Below, one piece after another: positions 54,201 to 62,045 of a DNA stretch of 64,000 nt (its first letter is position 1; each line of letters starts with the position of its first letter). The notes under the pieces are model-generated. The model saw only the letters and a list, made by a program, of their open reading frames with translations. It was not told the DNA's origin and searched no databases. Position numbers and translations under genes: made by a program. The stretch comes from Archangium violaceum (GTDB lineage: Bacteria; Myxococcota; Myxococcia; Myxococcales; Myxococcaceae): the NCBI RefSeq assembly GCF_016887565.1, contig NZ_CP069396.1, positions 13,002,001-13,066,000 of the forward strand. The letters are read 5' to 3'.

Positions 54201-55194
54201 GGCACCGGTCGACGATGGCCGCGAAGCGCGAATCCATCCCGGGCACCTTCGAGGACACCGGGGCCGCGCGGCCGCCCAGCACGGCCTGCCGCAGCTCGCT
54301 CAGGCTCGGGCCCTGGTGCGGGGCGTGGCCCACGCACATCTCGTAGAGGACGCCCCCGAGCGAGTACACGTCGCTGCGGGCCGAGGCCGGCTCACCGCGC
54401 CACACCTCGGGCGCCATGTACCGGGGCGTGCCCACCCAGGCGCCCGCGGCCGTCAGCCCGAAGGCCTGTCCTTCCTCCGGCTCCGGCTCCGGTGACTTCC
54501 CCGACGCGGGCTCGCTCCGGGCGGGCTTTCCTGGAGAGGACAGCGTCGCCAGGTCGTCCTCCCCCGTCCGCTCCGTCACCGGGGAGGACGAGGACTGGGG
54601 CTTGCCCGGAGAGGACAGCGTCGCCAGGTCGTCCTCCCCCGTCCGCTCCGTCACCGGGGGGGACGGGGCCACCCACCGCGGTGCTCCGTCTCGCGCTCCC
54701 TCGGCGGCATCCAGCAGCTTGGCCAGGCCGAAGTCGAGCAGCTTCACCTCCCCGTCCTCGGTGAGCATGGCGTTGGCGGGCTTGATGTCGCGATGCAGCA
54801 CGCCCTTGCGGTGCGCCGCCGCCAGCCCTCGCGCCAGGCCGATGCCCAGTCCCAGCACCTTCTCCCACGGCACGGGCCACGACTGCTTGTCGAGGCTCTC
54901 GCCGCGAATGAACTCCGAGACGAGGTAGGGCCGGCGCAGCACCTCGCCGATGCGGTGCACGGCGACGATGTTGGGGTGCTGCAACCGGGCGACGGCCCGC
55001 GCCTCGGTGCGGAAGCGCTCGCGCTGGCCCTCGTCCGGGGCGACCCCGGAGAGGAACTTCACCGCGACGAGCCGGTCCAGCAGCGTGTCCTGCGCCAGGT
55101 GCACCTGTCCCATGGCCCCATGTCCGAGCGGGCGGATGAGCCGGTACTCCTCGAAGGATGAAGGTGGCTCCCATTGGGGAGCGGGCGCGGACAC
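51262..55194 (-). CDS. Kinase-STAND-FGE multidomain protein
   Basis: A 1310-residue signalling protein with GTG start. The kinase domain has GHGAMGQVH, Lys46 in VAVKFL, HRDIKPAN (134-141), DFG at 154-156 and MAPE at 260-263. The activation segment between DFG and APE is about 75 residues longer than usual and contains a tandem duplication (PVTERTGEDDL twice). Then come an nSTAND-type ATPase (GRGAEVRALLDRL, Walker A GDSGVGKS at 406-413, Walker B LLFVDQLEE) with a helical repeat region, a membrane segment near 820-840, a PEGA-like beta stretch, and a C-terminal FGE/SUMF1-like domain (about 1065-1300, FPVSGVSWHDAQAYVAW, GNVWEWVH). It stands between the FHA activator gene and ADYC 1. Confidence 0.9.
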   Translation of the reverse strand: MSAPAPQWEPPSSFEEYRLIRPLGHGAMGQVHLAQDTLLDRLVAVKFLSGVAPDEGQRERFRTEARAVARLQHPNIVAVHRIGEVLRRPYLVSEFIRGESLDKQSWPVPWEKVLGLGIGLARGLAAAHRKGVLHRDIKPANAMLTEDGEVKLLDFGLAKLLDAAEGARDGAPRWVAPSPPVTERTGEDDLATLSSPGKPQSSSSPVTERTGEDDLATLSSPGKPARSEPASGKSPEPEPEEGQAFGLTAAGAWVGTPRYMAPEVWRGEPASARSDVYSLGGVLYEMCVGHAPHQGPSLSELRQAVLGGRAAPVSSKVPGMDSRFAAIVDRCLELEPERRFSSAEELREALESLREGGHTELVVTERPYPGLHAFSAEERGVFFGRGAEVRALLDRLRAEPFVLVAGDSGVGKSSLCRAGLLPRVAEGALGSAWTVVTLVPGRHPVAALATALAALPGLDEARVVEALRAGAQGLGRLLRAHQGATGTLLFVDQLEELLTLAEPEEAALVSEALGTLAEGLPGVRVLATARGDFLTRLAALPGLGEVLSGALYLLRPLSEAGLREAITAPARARGVGFESEALVEALVAAGRAEGGLPLLQFALAELWEARDAERRLIPAAALEALGGVAGALARHADGVLARLLPDERIAARRLLLKLVTAEGTRARRTPAELLSGGVEAEEERAALEALVRGRLLVAREAQGEATYEVSHEALLTGWDLLRGWLAGDAERRAAHQRLERAAAEWRRLGRPADALWGARSLAEVASLEPGGLAPQESDFLAASRRAVRRGRLVRLGAVLALPLTAGFAYGGNLLLVRLETRREVDAHLHKARELLEEARQEGAAVESLRQQAFATLEVRDDKKGEELWASALRKAARLNEELHDPINQELRRALLKDPGREDTRQLLAGAIYERLLLAERAHQGSLREDLERQLDLYDGTGEYHRRLQAPARLDVETGPAGATVSVQRYVREGGHLRPSEPRPLGTTPLADVELEPGSYRLVLALPDRPPVYYPVLVARGEQLRLHIPLPASVPEGYVYVPPGRFLVGSEDEETVRRNILRVQPLHEARTGGFLIARHEVTYADWLRFLRELPPAEREQRRPRVQHFNGSVELSELPGGQWQLLLKPRDHTFLVREGERVHYPERTRFVDQDWLRFPVSGVSWHDAQAYVAWLSRSGKLPGARLCEIYEWERAARGADARLYPHGYELGPEDANFDRAYGQKNLAFGPDEVGSHPASDSPFGVSDLSGNVWEWVHLNAMPGSTFYSGGSYYQSFIDARSNNHYTNRDPSLRTPLVGLRVCADPPVPDPVP
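54533..54659 (-). repeat. In-frame 75-bp tandem duplication in the kinase activation segment
   Basis: A 52-bp block is exactly repeated at 54533-54584 and 54608-54659, a period of 75 bp or 25 codons. Exact identity suggests a young or maintained duplication. Confidence 0.9.
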
Positions 55195-55243
55195 GGTCGG
55201 GCATTCTCCGCTGCCCTCCTGTCACGGGCAATGCTCGGGCACC

Positions 55244-55258
55244 GGGCAAGACTTGCCC
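55244..55258. promoter_or_regulatory. Palindrome P1, site A (upstream of kinase)
   Basis: GGGCAAGACTTGCCC is a perfect palindrome around one base (arms of 8 when flanks are included). The same core with the same left flank GCACC recurs at 58590 upstream of ADYC 2. It could be an activator site or an EBP terminator. Confidence 0.6.
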
Positions 55259-55276
55259 GCACGGCAAGAGCCGCCT

Positions 55277-55289
55277 GGCAAACCTTGCC
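55277..55289. promoter_or_regulatory. Palindrome P1, site B (upstream of kinase)
   Basis: GGCAAACCTTGCC lies 32 bp centre-to-centre from site A. It is the reverse complement of the core of the second palindrome upstream of ADYC 2. Confidence 0.55.
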
Positions 55290-55304
55290 TGCTCCCCCTC
55301 CGAG

Positions 55305-56744
55305 CTACAGCCCGTACTGCTTGCACTTGAAGGTGAAGGTGCGCAGCGGCATGCCGAGTATCTCGGCGGCTCGCACCTTCACCCCCCCTGTCTCGCGCAG
55401 GGCCTTGGCCATCGCCTCGCGCTCGATGGCGCGCAATTCCTCGGCGAGCGGCATGCGGCGGAGCGGCTCGGAGTCGGTGGAGGCCTCTTCCGGCGCGGCC
55501 TCCGGCTCCAGCTCCGGCGGACGGTGCGGTGCTCCAGCGGCGGCGGGCGCGGGGGGCGTGGGAGGAGACAGCGCGGCGAGGACGCGCTCGGGCAGGTGGC
55601 TCGGCCGCACCACCGCCTCCGTTGCCGTGGCCGCCACGTAGTCCAGGGTGTTCTTCAGCTCGCGCACGTTGCCCGGCCAGCCGTAGCTCTCGAGCGCCTC
55701 CAGGGTCTCGGGTGCCAGCGACATCGGCTCGCGCCCCGAGGCGGTACAGGCGGCGGCGAGGAAGCGCTCGGCCAGCACGTGCACCTCCCCGCGCCGGTCG
55801 CGCAGCGGGGGCAGCACCACGGTGGCGGCGCCGAGTCGGAAGAAGAGATCCTTGCGGAAGCGCCCCGCCTCCACCTCCTTCTCCAGGTTGCGGTGCGTGG
55901 CGGCGACGATGCGGATGTCGATCTCCCGCTCCTTCGTCCCGCCCACGCGCAGGATGCGCCGTGTCTCCAGCACGCGCAGCAGCTTGGCCTGGGCGGCCGC
56001 GGGCAGCTCGCCCGCCTCGTCGAGGAACACGGTGCCCCCCTCCGCCGTCTCCAACAGGCCCGGCTTGGTGGTGGTGGCCCCGGTGAAGGCGCCCTTCTCG
56101 TGGCCGAACAGCTCGCTCTCCACCAGCGTCTCGGCGATGGAGGCGCAGTTGATGGCCACGAAGGGCTTGCCCGAGCGGCGCGACCAGTGGTGCACGGCGA
56201 AGGCGGCGTTCTCCTTGCCGGCCCCCGTCTCCCCGAGGATGAGCACCGTCAGCTCGCTGGCGGCCAGACGGCGGATGAGCTCGTAGAGGCGCAGCATGGC
56301 CGGATCGGCCACCACCACGGTGCGCTCGCCGAGCACCAGCTCCGTGGCCTGGGCCGCCCGGCCACCCTGGCCGGCGAACGAGGCCGCGGAGGACGCGGCG
56401 TACAGCACCAGGTTCACCTCGCCGATGGACACCACGTCGCCCGGCTGGAGCGGAGACACCTCCTGGATGAGCTGTCCGTTGATGCGCACGCCGTTGTGGC
56501 TGTCCCAGTCGGAGATGCGCACCTTGCCGCCCTGGACATAGAGCCGTGCATGGCGGCGGGAGACCGAGCGGTCCGCGACGCGCACATCCATCTCGGTGGC
56601 CCGGCCGATGTTCAATTGCCCCTCGACCGGCAGATCCACCATGGACGACGTCGTCCCATCGACCACGAGCAGGCGGAACCGCTCGACATTCTTGCGCACG
56701 TTCACCTGGCCCACGCTCCAGGTCTGATCGTCACCCTCGTCCAT
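55305..56744 (-). CDS. FHA-domain sigma-54-dependent transcriptional activator
   Basis: A 479-residue enhancer-binding protein. The N-terminal FHA domain (about 25-115) has [19 protein letters not shown] and SHNGVRING, the residues that bind phosphothreonine. The AAA+ domain (about 145-380) has Walker A GETGAGKE, the sigma-54 contact loop GAFTGA, Walker [12 protein letters not shown] and [10 protein letters not shown]. The C-terminal Fis-type helix-turn-helix is [19 protein letters not shown]. Control by FHA instead of a receiver is common in myxobacteria and links it to serine/threonine kinases; the kinase gene follows after 110 bp. Its likely targets are the two sigma-54 promoters in front of the ADYC genes. 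Confidence 0.93.
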   Translation of the reverse strand: MDEGDDQTWSVGQVNVRKNVERFRLLVVDGTTSSMVDLPVEGQLNIGRATEMDVRVADRSVSRRHARLYVQGGKVRISDWDSHNGVRINGQLIQEVSPLQPGDVVSIGEVNLVLYAASSAASFAGQGGRAAQATELVLGERTVVVADPAMLRLYELIRRLAASELTVLILGETGAGKENAAFAVHHWSRRSGKPFVAINCASIAETLVESELFGHEKGAFTGATTTKPGLLETAEGGTVFLDEAGELPAAAQAKLLRVLETRRILRVGGTKEREIDIRIVAATHRNLEKEVEAGRFRKDLFFRLGAATVVLPPLRDRRGEVHVLAERFLAAACTASGREPMSLAPETLEALESYGWPGNVRELKNTLDYVAATATEAVVRPSHLPERVLAALSPPTPPAPAAAGAPHRPPELEPEAAPEEASTDSEPLRRMPLAEELRAIEREAMAKALRETGGVKVRAAEILGMPLRTFTFKCKQYGL

Positions 56745-56796
56745 GGGGCCGGATTGTAGCCCCAGGGACGCATGAGCGGAGTACCCCGAGTCACGG

Positions 56797-58470
56797 TCAG
56801 GGCAACTGGGAGTAGGCGCTCATCGAGGGCAGGAACCCCATCGGCACCGGGCCGGAGAGGTCGAGGTAGCCCTGGGCCGTCATGTCGCTGGTGGTCGTCA
56901 GGAAGCCCGGGCCTGGAGTCTTCTGCCAGAGGCGGAGCGCGGGTACCCCCGCCGGTGGCATACCCACGTAGATGTACCCCTCGGTGTTGTTGGACCCATC
57001 GGGTGCGAAACCCGGGGGCACCTGCGCGCCTTCCACCAGGGTGACGTGGCGCCGCTTGCCATCCGGAAGGGTGGAGGAGTAGCGCAGCAAGGGCCGCGTG
57101 TGCGCGAAGCCCGGAACCGACGAGGGTGCGTTCGCGCTGAAGAGAGGGCCCTCGAAGAAGGGTCGGTTGGAATTGATGTCCGGCACGAAGTCAGCCGCGC
57201 CCGGGATGCTCGGATCCGGCTTGTAGTCGGGATATTTGCCGGACGGGCCGACGTCCACCCTGGCAGTGGTCAGGTACGCGCCGGTCGTCGGGTTGACGAA
57301 GCGGTAGAGCCCCGCATCGACATAGCTGGAGTAGGAGAACAGCAGCGCCCCCTGCGACAACAGCTCGTTCCTGGGCATCTCCTCGCAGAACCGGGGAGGG
57401 AGCGGGACGGCGGGGCGAGGGCGGGTGGTGGCGGCAGCCGGGGGCTTCCGGGGATCCTGCACGAAACCGGCGTCGAGGGTGCAGGCGCCGCTGATCGGCA
57501 GGGTGGACCAACGCTTCTTGGTCAGACACAGCGCCTTGGGGCGCAGCCCGGAGCCGGTGGTAGTGGCAGCGGGGACCGCCGCCCAGGCCGCCTCGAAGAG
57601 AAACTCCGCCCCCGAGCCGAAAGGACCGGCCGCGACGTAGGGGGTCGCGTTGCCCATACCATCCTTCCCGTTCTCCACGTTCTGGGTGTTGAACATGACG
57701 ATGGGCGTGCCATCGACGGTGTTGGACCTGGCCTCGCCGCAGTAGTCCGCGGAGGCCATGGCGACGCAGGACACGTGGTAGCGCAGCGCCTCGTCGAGCG
57801 TGGTGGCCGGGTAGACACCGTTGCCCGGAAGAGCATCCTTGTTCAGCCAGGGCGGGTAGCCCCAATCGACGCACTTGGCGGCCACGCCTCCCTTGGCGTA
57901 CCAGGAGCTCCCATTGGGGTTCTGCGTCTCGAGCGGCACGCAGGCGAAGGAGAACATCGGCCGCGGCTCGGACGGAATGTAGACGTTCCCCTTCCAACGG
58001 CCCGGCAGCGCGAGCGCCGGCCTCCCGTCCTTGCACAGACTGCCACTGCCGTTCGGCGACTCCCACGTCACCTGGTACTCCCAGGCGGTATTCGATGGCC
58101 TCTCGGTGTAGACGTTGACGTGCCGATTGGCCGATTGGACCGTGAACTTCACCGTCTGGTTCTGGTTGTTCACCATCACCGTCGTGAAGAAGGTCACGTT
58201 CTTGAACAAGGAGCCCTTCAACGGCCCGCTTCCCTTCTGCTCCAACAGGCCCGATTCGAGCGAGACCTCGATGCTGGCGCCCTGGTGCATCGCGGAGCTC
58301 AACGGAATGCCGATGCGCTCGTAGAGCTCCCCCGCGCTGCCACTCAAGCGCGTGCCCTGATCGTTCTGGGTTCCCCCCTGCTGAGCCCCCGCCGTGGTGG
58401 CGAGCAGAGCGACCACACCCGCCGTGAGCGCGGCTCCCGCCGACCGCCTCCACATCGTCCCGAAATGCAT
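56797..58470 (-). CDS. ADYC domain secreted protein 2
   Basis: A 557-residue exported protein, paralogue of ADYC 1. The signal peptide ends near TTAGAQQ. Shared blocks are the start [76 protein letters not shown] and the end [10 protein letters not shown]. An extra Pro/Ala-rich insert ([19 protein letters not shown]) is absent from ADYC 1. The ATG at 58470 has GGGGAGG and is followed downstream by the FHA activator gene after 52 bp, so the two may be co-transcribed from the sigma-54 promoter. Function unknown. Confidence 0.85.
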   Translation of the reverse strand: MHFGTMWRRSAGAALTAGVVALLATTAGAQQGGTQNDQGTRLSGSAGELYERIGIPLSSAMHQGASIEVSLESGLLEQKGSGPLKGSLFKNVTFFTTVMVNNQNQTVKFTVQSANRHVNVYTERPSNTAWEYQVTWESPNGSGSLCKDGRPALALPGRWKGNVYIPSEPRPMFSFACVPLETQNPNGSSWYAKGGVAAKCVDWGYPPWLNKDALPGNGVYPATTLDEALRYHVSCVAMASADYCGEARSNTVDGTPIVMFNTQNVENGKDGMGNATPYVAAGPFGSGAEFLFEAAWAAVPAATTTGSGLRPKALCLTKKRWSTLPISGACTLDAGFVQDPRKPPAAATTRPRPAVPLPPRFCEEMPRNELLSQGALLFSYSSYVDAGLYRFVNPTTGAYLTTARVDVGPSGKYPDYKPDPSIPGAADFVPDINSNRPFFEGPLFSANAPSSVPGFAHTRPLLRYSSTLPDGKRRHVTLVEGAQVPPGFAPDGSNNTEGYIYVGMPPAGVPALRLWQKTPGPGFLTTTSDMTAQGYLDLSGPVPMGFLPSMSAYSQLP

Positions 58471-58518
58471 CGATCCATCCTCCCCGAGCGCCCGAGCGCT
58501 CCTGACGGGGTTGCCTGT

Positions 58519-58535
58519 TGCAAGCGCCCTACCAA
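58519..58535 (-). promoter_or_regulatory. Sigma-54 promoter of ADYC gene 2
   Basis: TTGGTAGGGCGCTTGCA has GG-N10-GC and the strong TTGCA at -12, with two departures from the -24 consensus. The -12 C is 50 bases before the start codon, exactly as for ADYC 1, and the two leaders end alike (GCGCTCG, then GGAGGA, then CGATG). Confidence 0.8.
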
Positions 58536-58589
58536 CGGGCATCGCGAGGTGGAGCACCCCGTGGAAAGCAACATCTTGCCCGAGCACCA

Positions 58590-58602
58590 GGCAAGACTTG
58601 CC
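58590..58602. promoter_or_regulatory. Palindrome P2, site A (upstream of ADYC 2)
   Basis: GGCAAGACTTGCC lies about 55 bp upstream of the sigma-54 promoter, a fitting place for an activator site. With its left flank it matches the site at 55244 at 20 of 21 positions. Confidence 0.6.
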
Positions 58603-58620
58603 CGGTGCCAGCCCCTCTAC

Positions 58621-58637
58621 CGGGCAAGGTTTGCCCG
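58621..58637. promoter_or_regulatory. Palindrome P2, site B (upstream of ADYC 2)
   Basis: CGGGCAAGGTTTGCCCG has perfect 7-bp arms and lies 33 bp centre-to-centre from site A. It begins four bases after the MscS stop, so a terminator role is the alternative. Confidence 0.55.
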
Positions 58638-58640
58638 GTC

Positions 58641-60143
58641 TCAGCTGAGCCGGAAGATGCTCTTGAGCCGGCCGAGAATGTGGCTCTCCTCGGTGATGGG
58701 CGGCGTGTCGCCCGAGGCCGTCATCACCGCGTCCAGCTGCGTGCGCCGGTGCGCCAGCATCCCCGACAGCTTCGGCGCCAGCTCGGGGTGCTCGCTGAAG
58801 AGGCGGGCGAACACCGGCCGGTCCAGCTCCAGCAGCACCACGTCCGTGAGCGCCACCACGGTGGCCGTGCGCGGCTCGCCCGTGAGCAGCGACATCTCGC
58901 CGAAGTAGTTGCCCCGCGTGAGCCGTGACACCTCCACCCCGCTGGCGCGCACCGACAGCTCTCCCCGGCCCACCAGGTAGAAGGTGTTGCCGTGCTCGCC
59001 CTGCTCGATGACGTGCTCGCCCCGGGCGAAGCGCTTGGGCACCATCTCCCGCCGCAGCCCCGCCCGCTCCTCCTCCCGCAGCACCTTGAAGAGGTCCACC
59101 CGCCGCAGCATCTCGGCCACCACCTCCTCGGGGAAGTCCGAACCCGCCGGACCGCTGTTCATGTGCATCTTCCGGTTCGGGTAGGGCAGCTCGATTCCCT
59201 CGCGCCGGAAGCGGTACCAGAGCCGGGTGTAGATCTCCTCCATCACCCAGTCCGCCTGCCCGAAGTCCTCCACGAAGTAGCGGATCTGGTAGCGGATGCC
59301 CACCTCGTCGAAGCCCCACGTGCGGCAGATGGGCTGAGGCTCGCGCAGCACCAGCGGCACGTGCTCCAGTGCCTCCAGCACCGCCTCCTTCACCTCGTTG
59401 GGCGCCCGATCGTACGGCGCATGGAAGTAGACGTCGGCGCCCACCGGCTGCGCCGCCCGCGAGTAGTTCTTCACCGCCTCCTTCGAACAGATGTTGTTGG
59501 GCAGGGTGACGATCTCCTTGCGGCCCGTCTCGATGCGCGTGGCGCGCCAGGCGATCTGCACCACCCGGCCGGTGATGTCCCGGATGGTGACCCAGTCCCC
59601 CACCTGGAAGGGGCGCTCGAGCTGCAACGACAGGCCCGCGAAGAGGTTGCCCAGCGTGTCCTGCAGCGCCAGACCGAGCATCACCGAGAGGATGGCGGAG
59701 GTCGCCAGCAGGCTCGTCAGGTCGACGTCGAACTGCGTCTTGAGGATGGAGATGATCGCAACGATGTAGAGCGAGACGTCGATGACGTCGCGGAGGATCT
59801 TCGGCTGGGGGATGCGCGAGCGCAGGCGCAGCAGGAACAGGCCGAAGGACACGACCGTGCGGATGCCACCGAAGGCGAAGGTGAGCATCCACGCCATGCC
59901 CAGCAGCTGGCGCGCCCGCGGATGCAGGAGCGGTCCGAGCTCGGCATCCACCGCGCGCAGCACGAGGAAGGTCATCAGGAAGCCGAGCCCCCCGCTGAGA
60001 TCCTTGCGCAGCTGTTGATCCGAGCTCAGCGCCCGAGCCGCGAGCACCAGCAGCGTGAGGATGACTCCCACCGCCAGGGAGGTGTGGCTCTGCAGGAAGG
60101 GAAGCACGCCGCGAGCCTGCTCTCCCGCCGCTCGGAGGGTCAA
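58641..60143 (-). CDS. MscS-type channel with cyclic-nucleotide-binding domain
   Basis: A 500-residue inner-membrane channel. Four membrane segments lie in the first ~170 residues, followed by the MscS pore and beta domain (LATSAILSVMLGLALQDTLG, NLFAGLSLQLERPFQVGDWV, IVTLPNNICSKEAV). From about 355 a cyclic-nucleotide-binding domain follows: EHVIEQGEHGNTFYLVGRGE and FGEMSLLTGEPRTATVVAL, whose Arg-Thr in the phosphate cassette fits cAMP or cGMP. This is the bCNG architecture, a mechanosensitive fold gated by nucleotide. The start is uncertain: TTG 60143 opens the frame, GTG 60107 is an alternative. The cyclase at 25659 could supply its ligand. Confidence 0.9.
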   Translation of the reverse strand: MTLRAAGEQARGVLPFLQSHTSLAVGVILTLLVLAARALSSDQQLRKDLSGGLGFLMTFLVLRAVDAELGPLLHPRARQLLGMAWMLTFAFGGIRTVVSFGLFLLRLRSRIPQPKILRDVIDVSLYIVAIISILKTQFDVDLTSLLATSAILSVMLGLALQDTLGNLFAGLSLQLERPFQVGDWVTIRDITGRVVQIAWRATRIETGRKEIVTLPNNICSKEAVKNYSRAAQPVGADVYFHAPYDRAPNEVKEAVLEALEHVPLVLREPQPICRTWGFDEVGIRYQIRYFVEDFGQADWVMEEIYTRLWYRFRREGIELPYPNRKMHMNSGPAGSDFPEEVVAEMLRRVDLFKVLREEERAGLRREMVPKRFARGEHVIEQGEHGNTFYLVGRGELSVRASGVEVSRLTRGNYFGEMSLLTGEPRTATVVALTDVVLLELDRPVFARLFSEHPELAPKLSGMLAHRRTQLDAVMTASGDTPPITEESHILGRLKSIFRLS

Positions 60144-60185
60144 GGCACGCGGAGTCTCGCTTCACGGGTGGAGCACGGGGACGGA

Positions 60186-60220
60186 GACCCTCGCCCCGCC
60201 CCTCTCCCGGCGGGAGAGGG
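60186..60220. repeat. Intergenic palindromic repeat, copy 12
   Basis: Most diverged copy (CCCGGCGGGAG centre), between the divergent starts of the MscS and DUF938 genes. Confidence 0.75.
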
Positions 60221-60301
60221 AGGGAGGCGCGAATTTTTCGTTCGATTCACAATCCGAGGCTCGCCCGGATAGAAGAGGGTTTCATCCTCCGAGCCCGAGC
60301 C

Positions 60302-60901
60302 ATGAAACGTCACGCCCCCTCCGCCGAGCGCAACCGCGAGCCCATCCTCTCCGTCCTGCGTGAGGTGCTGCCACCTCGGGGCACCGTGCTCGAGGTGGCC
60401 AGCGGCACGGGCCAGCACGCCGTCTTCTTCGCTCGCGCCTTCCCGGAGCGGGTGTGGCAACCCACCGACGCGGACCCCTCCGCGCGCGAGAGCATCGAGG
60501 CCTGGCGTCAGGAGGAAGGGCTCCCGAACCTGCGCCCTCCGCTGGCGTTGGATGCCAGTGCTTCCACCTGGCCCGTGGAGTCCGCGGACGCCATCGTCTG
60601 CATCAACATGATTCACATCTCCCCGTGGGAGGCGTGCCAGGGATTGATGCGCGGCGCCGGCCGGGTGCTGCCTCCGGGCGGGCCCCTGGTGCTCTACGGG
60701 GCGTACTTCATCGAGGGCCGGCCCACCGCGCCGAGCAATCTCGCCTTCGACGCCTCGCTGCGTGAGAGGGATCCGACCTGGGGCGTGCGCGAGCTGGGCG
60801 CCGTCACCGAGGAGGCCCGGGCCCACGGGCTGGAGCGGGACCGCGTGGTCGACATGCCCAACAACAACTTCACCGTGGTCTTCCGCAAGCGCGCCGGGTG
60901 A
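60302..60901 (+). CDS. DUF938 SAM-dependent methyltransferase-like protein
   Basis: A 199-residue cytoplasmic protein. The opening APSAERNREPILSVLREVLP and the motif I block TVLEVASGTGQHAVFFA are diagnostic of DUF938 methyltransferase-like proteins; ADAIVCINMIHISPW and LVLYGAYFIEG are the later conserved blocks, and RERDPTWGVREL is near the end. The fold should bind S-adenosylmethionine, but the substrate is unknown. A short direct repeat lies right after the stop. Confidence 0.9.
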   Translation: MKRHAPSAERNREPILSVLREVLPPRGTVLEVASGTGQHAVFFARAFPERVWQPTDADPSARESIEAWRQEEGLPNLRPPLALDASASTWPVESADAIVCINMIHISPWEACQGLMRGAGRVLPPGGPLVLYGAYFIEGRPTAPSNLAFDASLRERDPTWGVRELGAVTEEARAHGLERDRVVDMPNNNFTVVFRKRAG

Positions 60902-60905
60902 GCGG

Positions 60906-60969
60906 CGAATCCTCCCCAACTTCTCCACAGGGGAGTGCCCGTCCCGAATCCTCCCCAACTTCTCCACAG
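60906..60969. repeat. Direct repeat pair of 25 bp after the DUF938 gene
   Basis: CGAATCCTCCCCAACTTCTC plus CACAG occurs exactly at 60906-60930 and 60945-60969, a period of 39 bp. It lies between the DUF938 and aldo/keto reductase genes. It could be a regulator site pair or a small duplication. Confidence 0.85.
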
Positions 60970-61045
60970 CCTCGGCGTCCACTCCCGCGCGGAGGCTTCA
61001 CGGAAGCCTCCCCGGACCCCGTCGCTTCGGGTTAGGCAGGAGGCC

Positions 61046-62026
61046 ATGTCACGCACCCTCGGGGCCTCCGGGCCCACCGTGTCTCCCCTGGGACTGGGAC
61101 TCGCCGCACTCGGCCGTCCCGGGTACATCACGCTCGGACATGGGAAGGACCTCGGTGGAGATCGCTCCGTCGAGGCCATGGAGCGCCAGGCCCATGAGGT
61201 GCTGGATGCGGCGTACCGTTCGGGCATCAGGTACCTGGACGCCGCGCGCTCCTACGGCCGGGCCGAGCAATTCCTCTCATCGTGGTTGGCCTCTCGTGGC
61301 GTGCGCCCCGGGGAGGTCGTGGTCGGCTCCAAGTGGGGCTATACGTACACCGCCGACTGGCGCGTGGAGGCCGAGCGCCACGAGGTGAAGGACCACTCGC
61401 TCCCCACCCTCCGCCGGCAATGGGAGGAGAGCCGGGCACTGCTCGGATCCTGGCTGCGGCTGTATCAAGTCCACTCCGCGACCTTCGAGAGCGGGGTGCT
61501 CGATGACACGAGCGTGCTGGAGGAGCTCGGGAAGCTGAGGGACTCGGGCGTGCGCGTGGGACTGACGCTCAGTGGACCCCGGCAAGCGGAGGTCCTGCGG
61601 CGCGCATTGGACATCCGGATCGGAGGGTCCCCCTTGTTCTCGTGCGTGCAGGCGACATGGAACCTGCTCGAGCGCTCCGCGGGTCCCGCGCTCGCCGAGG
61701 CCCATGCGGCGGGCTGGGGCGTCATCATCAAGGAGGCCGTCGCCAACGGGCGGCTCACCGGGCGCAACGAGGATCCGGGCCTGCGCCCCCTGCGCGAGGT
61801 AGCCGAGGGCTTGGGAGTCGGAGTGGACGCGGTGGCCATTGCCGCCGTGCTCGCGCGGCCGTGGGTGTCCGTGGTGCTGAGCGGGGCCACGACCGTGGAA
61901 CAACTCCAAGACAACCTGCGTGCGCTGGAGGTGAAGCTCGGGGACGAGGCGTGGGAGCAATTGCAAAGCCTTGTCGAAACCCCGGAGACCTACTGGGCGA
62001 AGCGCTCCGCCCTGCCCTGGAACTGA
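61046..62026 (+). CDS. Aldo/keto reductase
   Basis: A 326-residue NADPH-dependent oxidoreductase. The catalytic tetrad is visible: Asp in YLDAARSYGRAEQF, Tyr in the same block, Lys in VVGSKWGYTY and His in LYQVHSATF. The barrel then runs through GVRVGLTLSGPRQAEV and FSCVQATWNLLERSAG to VLSGATTVEQLQDNLRAL, the cofactor-binding end. The ATG at 61046 has CAGGAGG at good spacing. The substrate is not evident. It converges with the squalene-synthase-like gene 19 bp away. Confidence 0.92.
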   Translation: MSRTLGASGPTVSPLGLGLAALGRPGYITLGHGKDLGGDRSVEAMERQAHEVLDAAYRSGIRYLDAARSYGRAEQFLSSWLASRGVRPGEVVVGSKWGYTYTADWRVEAERHEVKDHSLPTLRRQWEESRALLGSWLRLYQVHSATFESGVLDDTSVLEELGKLRDSGVRVGLTLSGPRQAEVLRRALDIRIGGSPLFSCVQATWNLLERSAGPALAEAHAAGWGVIIKEAVANGRLTGRNEDPGLRPLREVAEGLGVGVDAVAIAAVLARPWVSVVLSGATTVEQLQDNLRALEVKLGDEAWEQLQSLVETPETYWAKRSALPWN

Positions 62027-62045
62027 GCCACTCGAATCAGCTGGC

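Noticed and set aside
55195-55304. A sigma-54 promoter in front of the kinase gene
   Set aside because: The GG and GC pairs found there are separated by 8, 9 or 12 bases, not 10.
56797-60165. One 1122-residue minus-strand protein
   Set aside because: Its first half overlaps the well-supported MscS channel gene in another frame; the true ADYC 2 start with signal peptide is at 58470.
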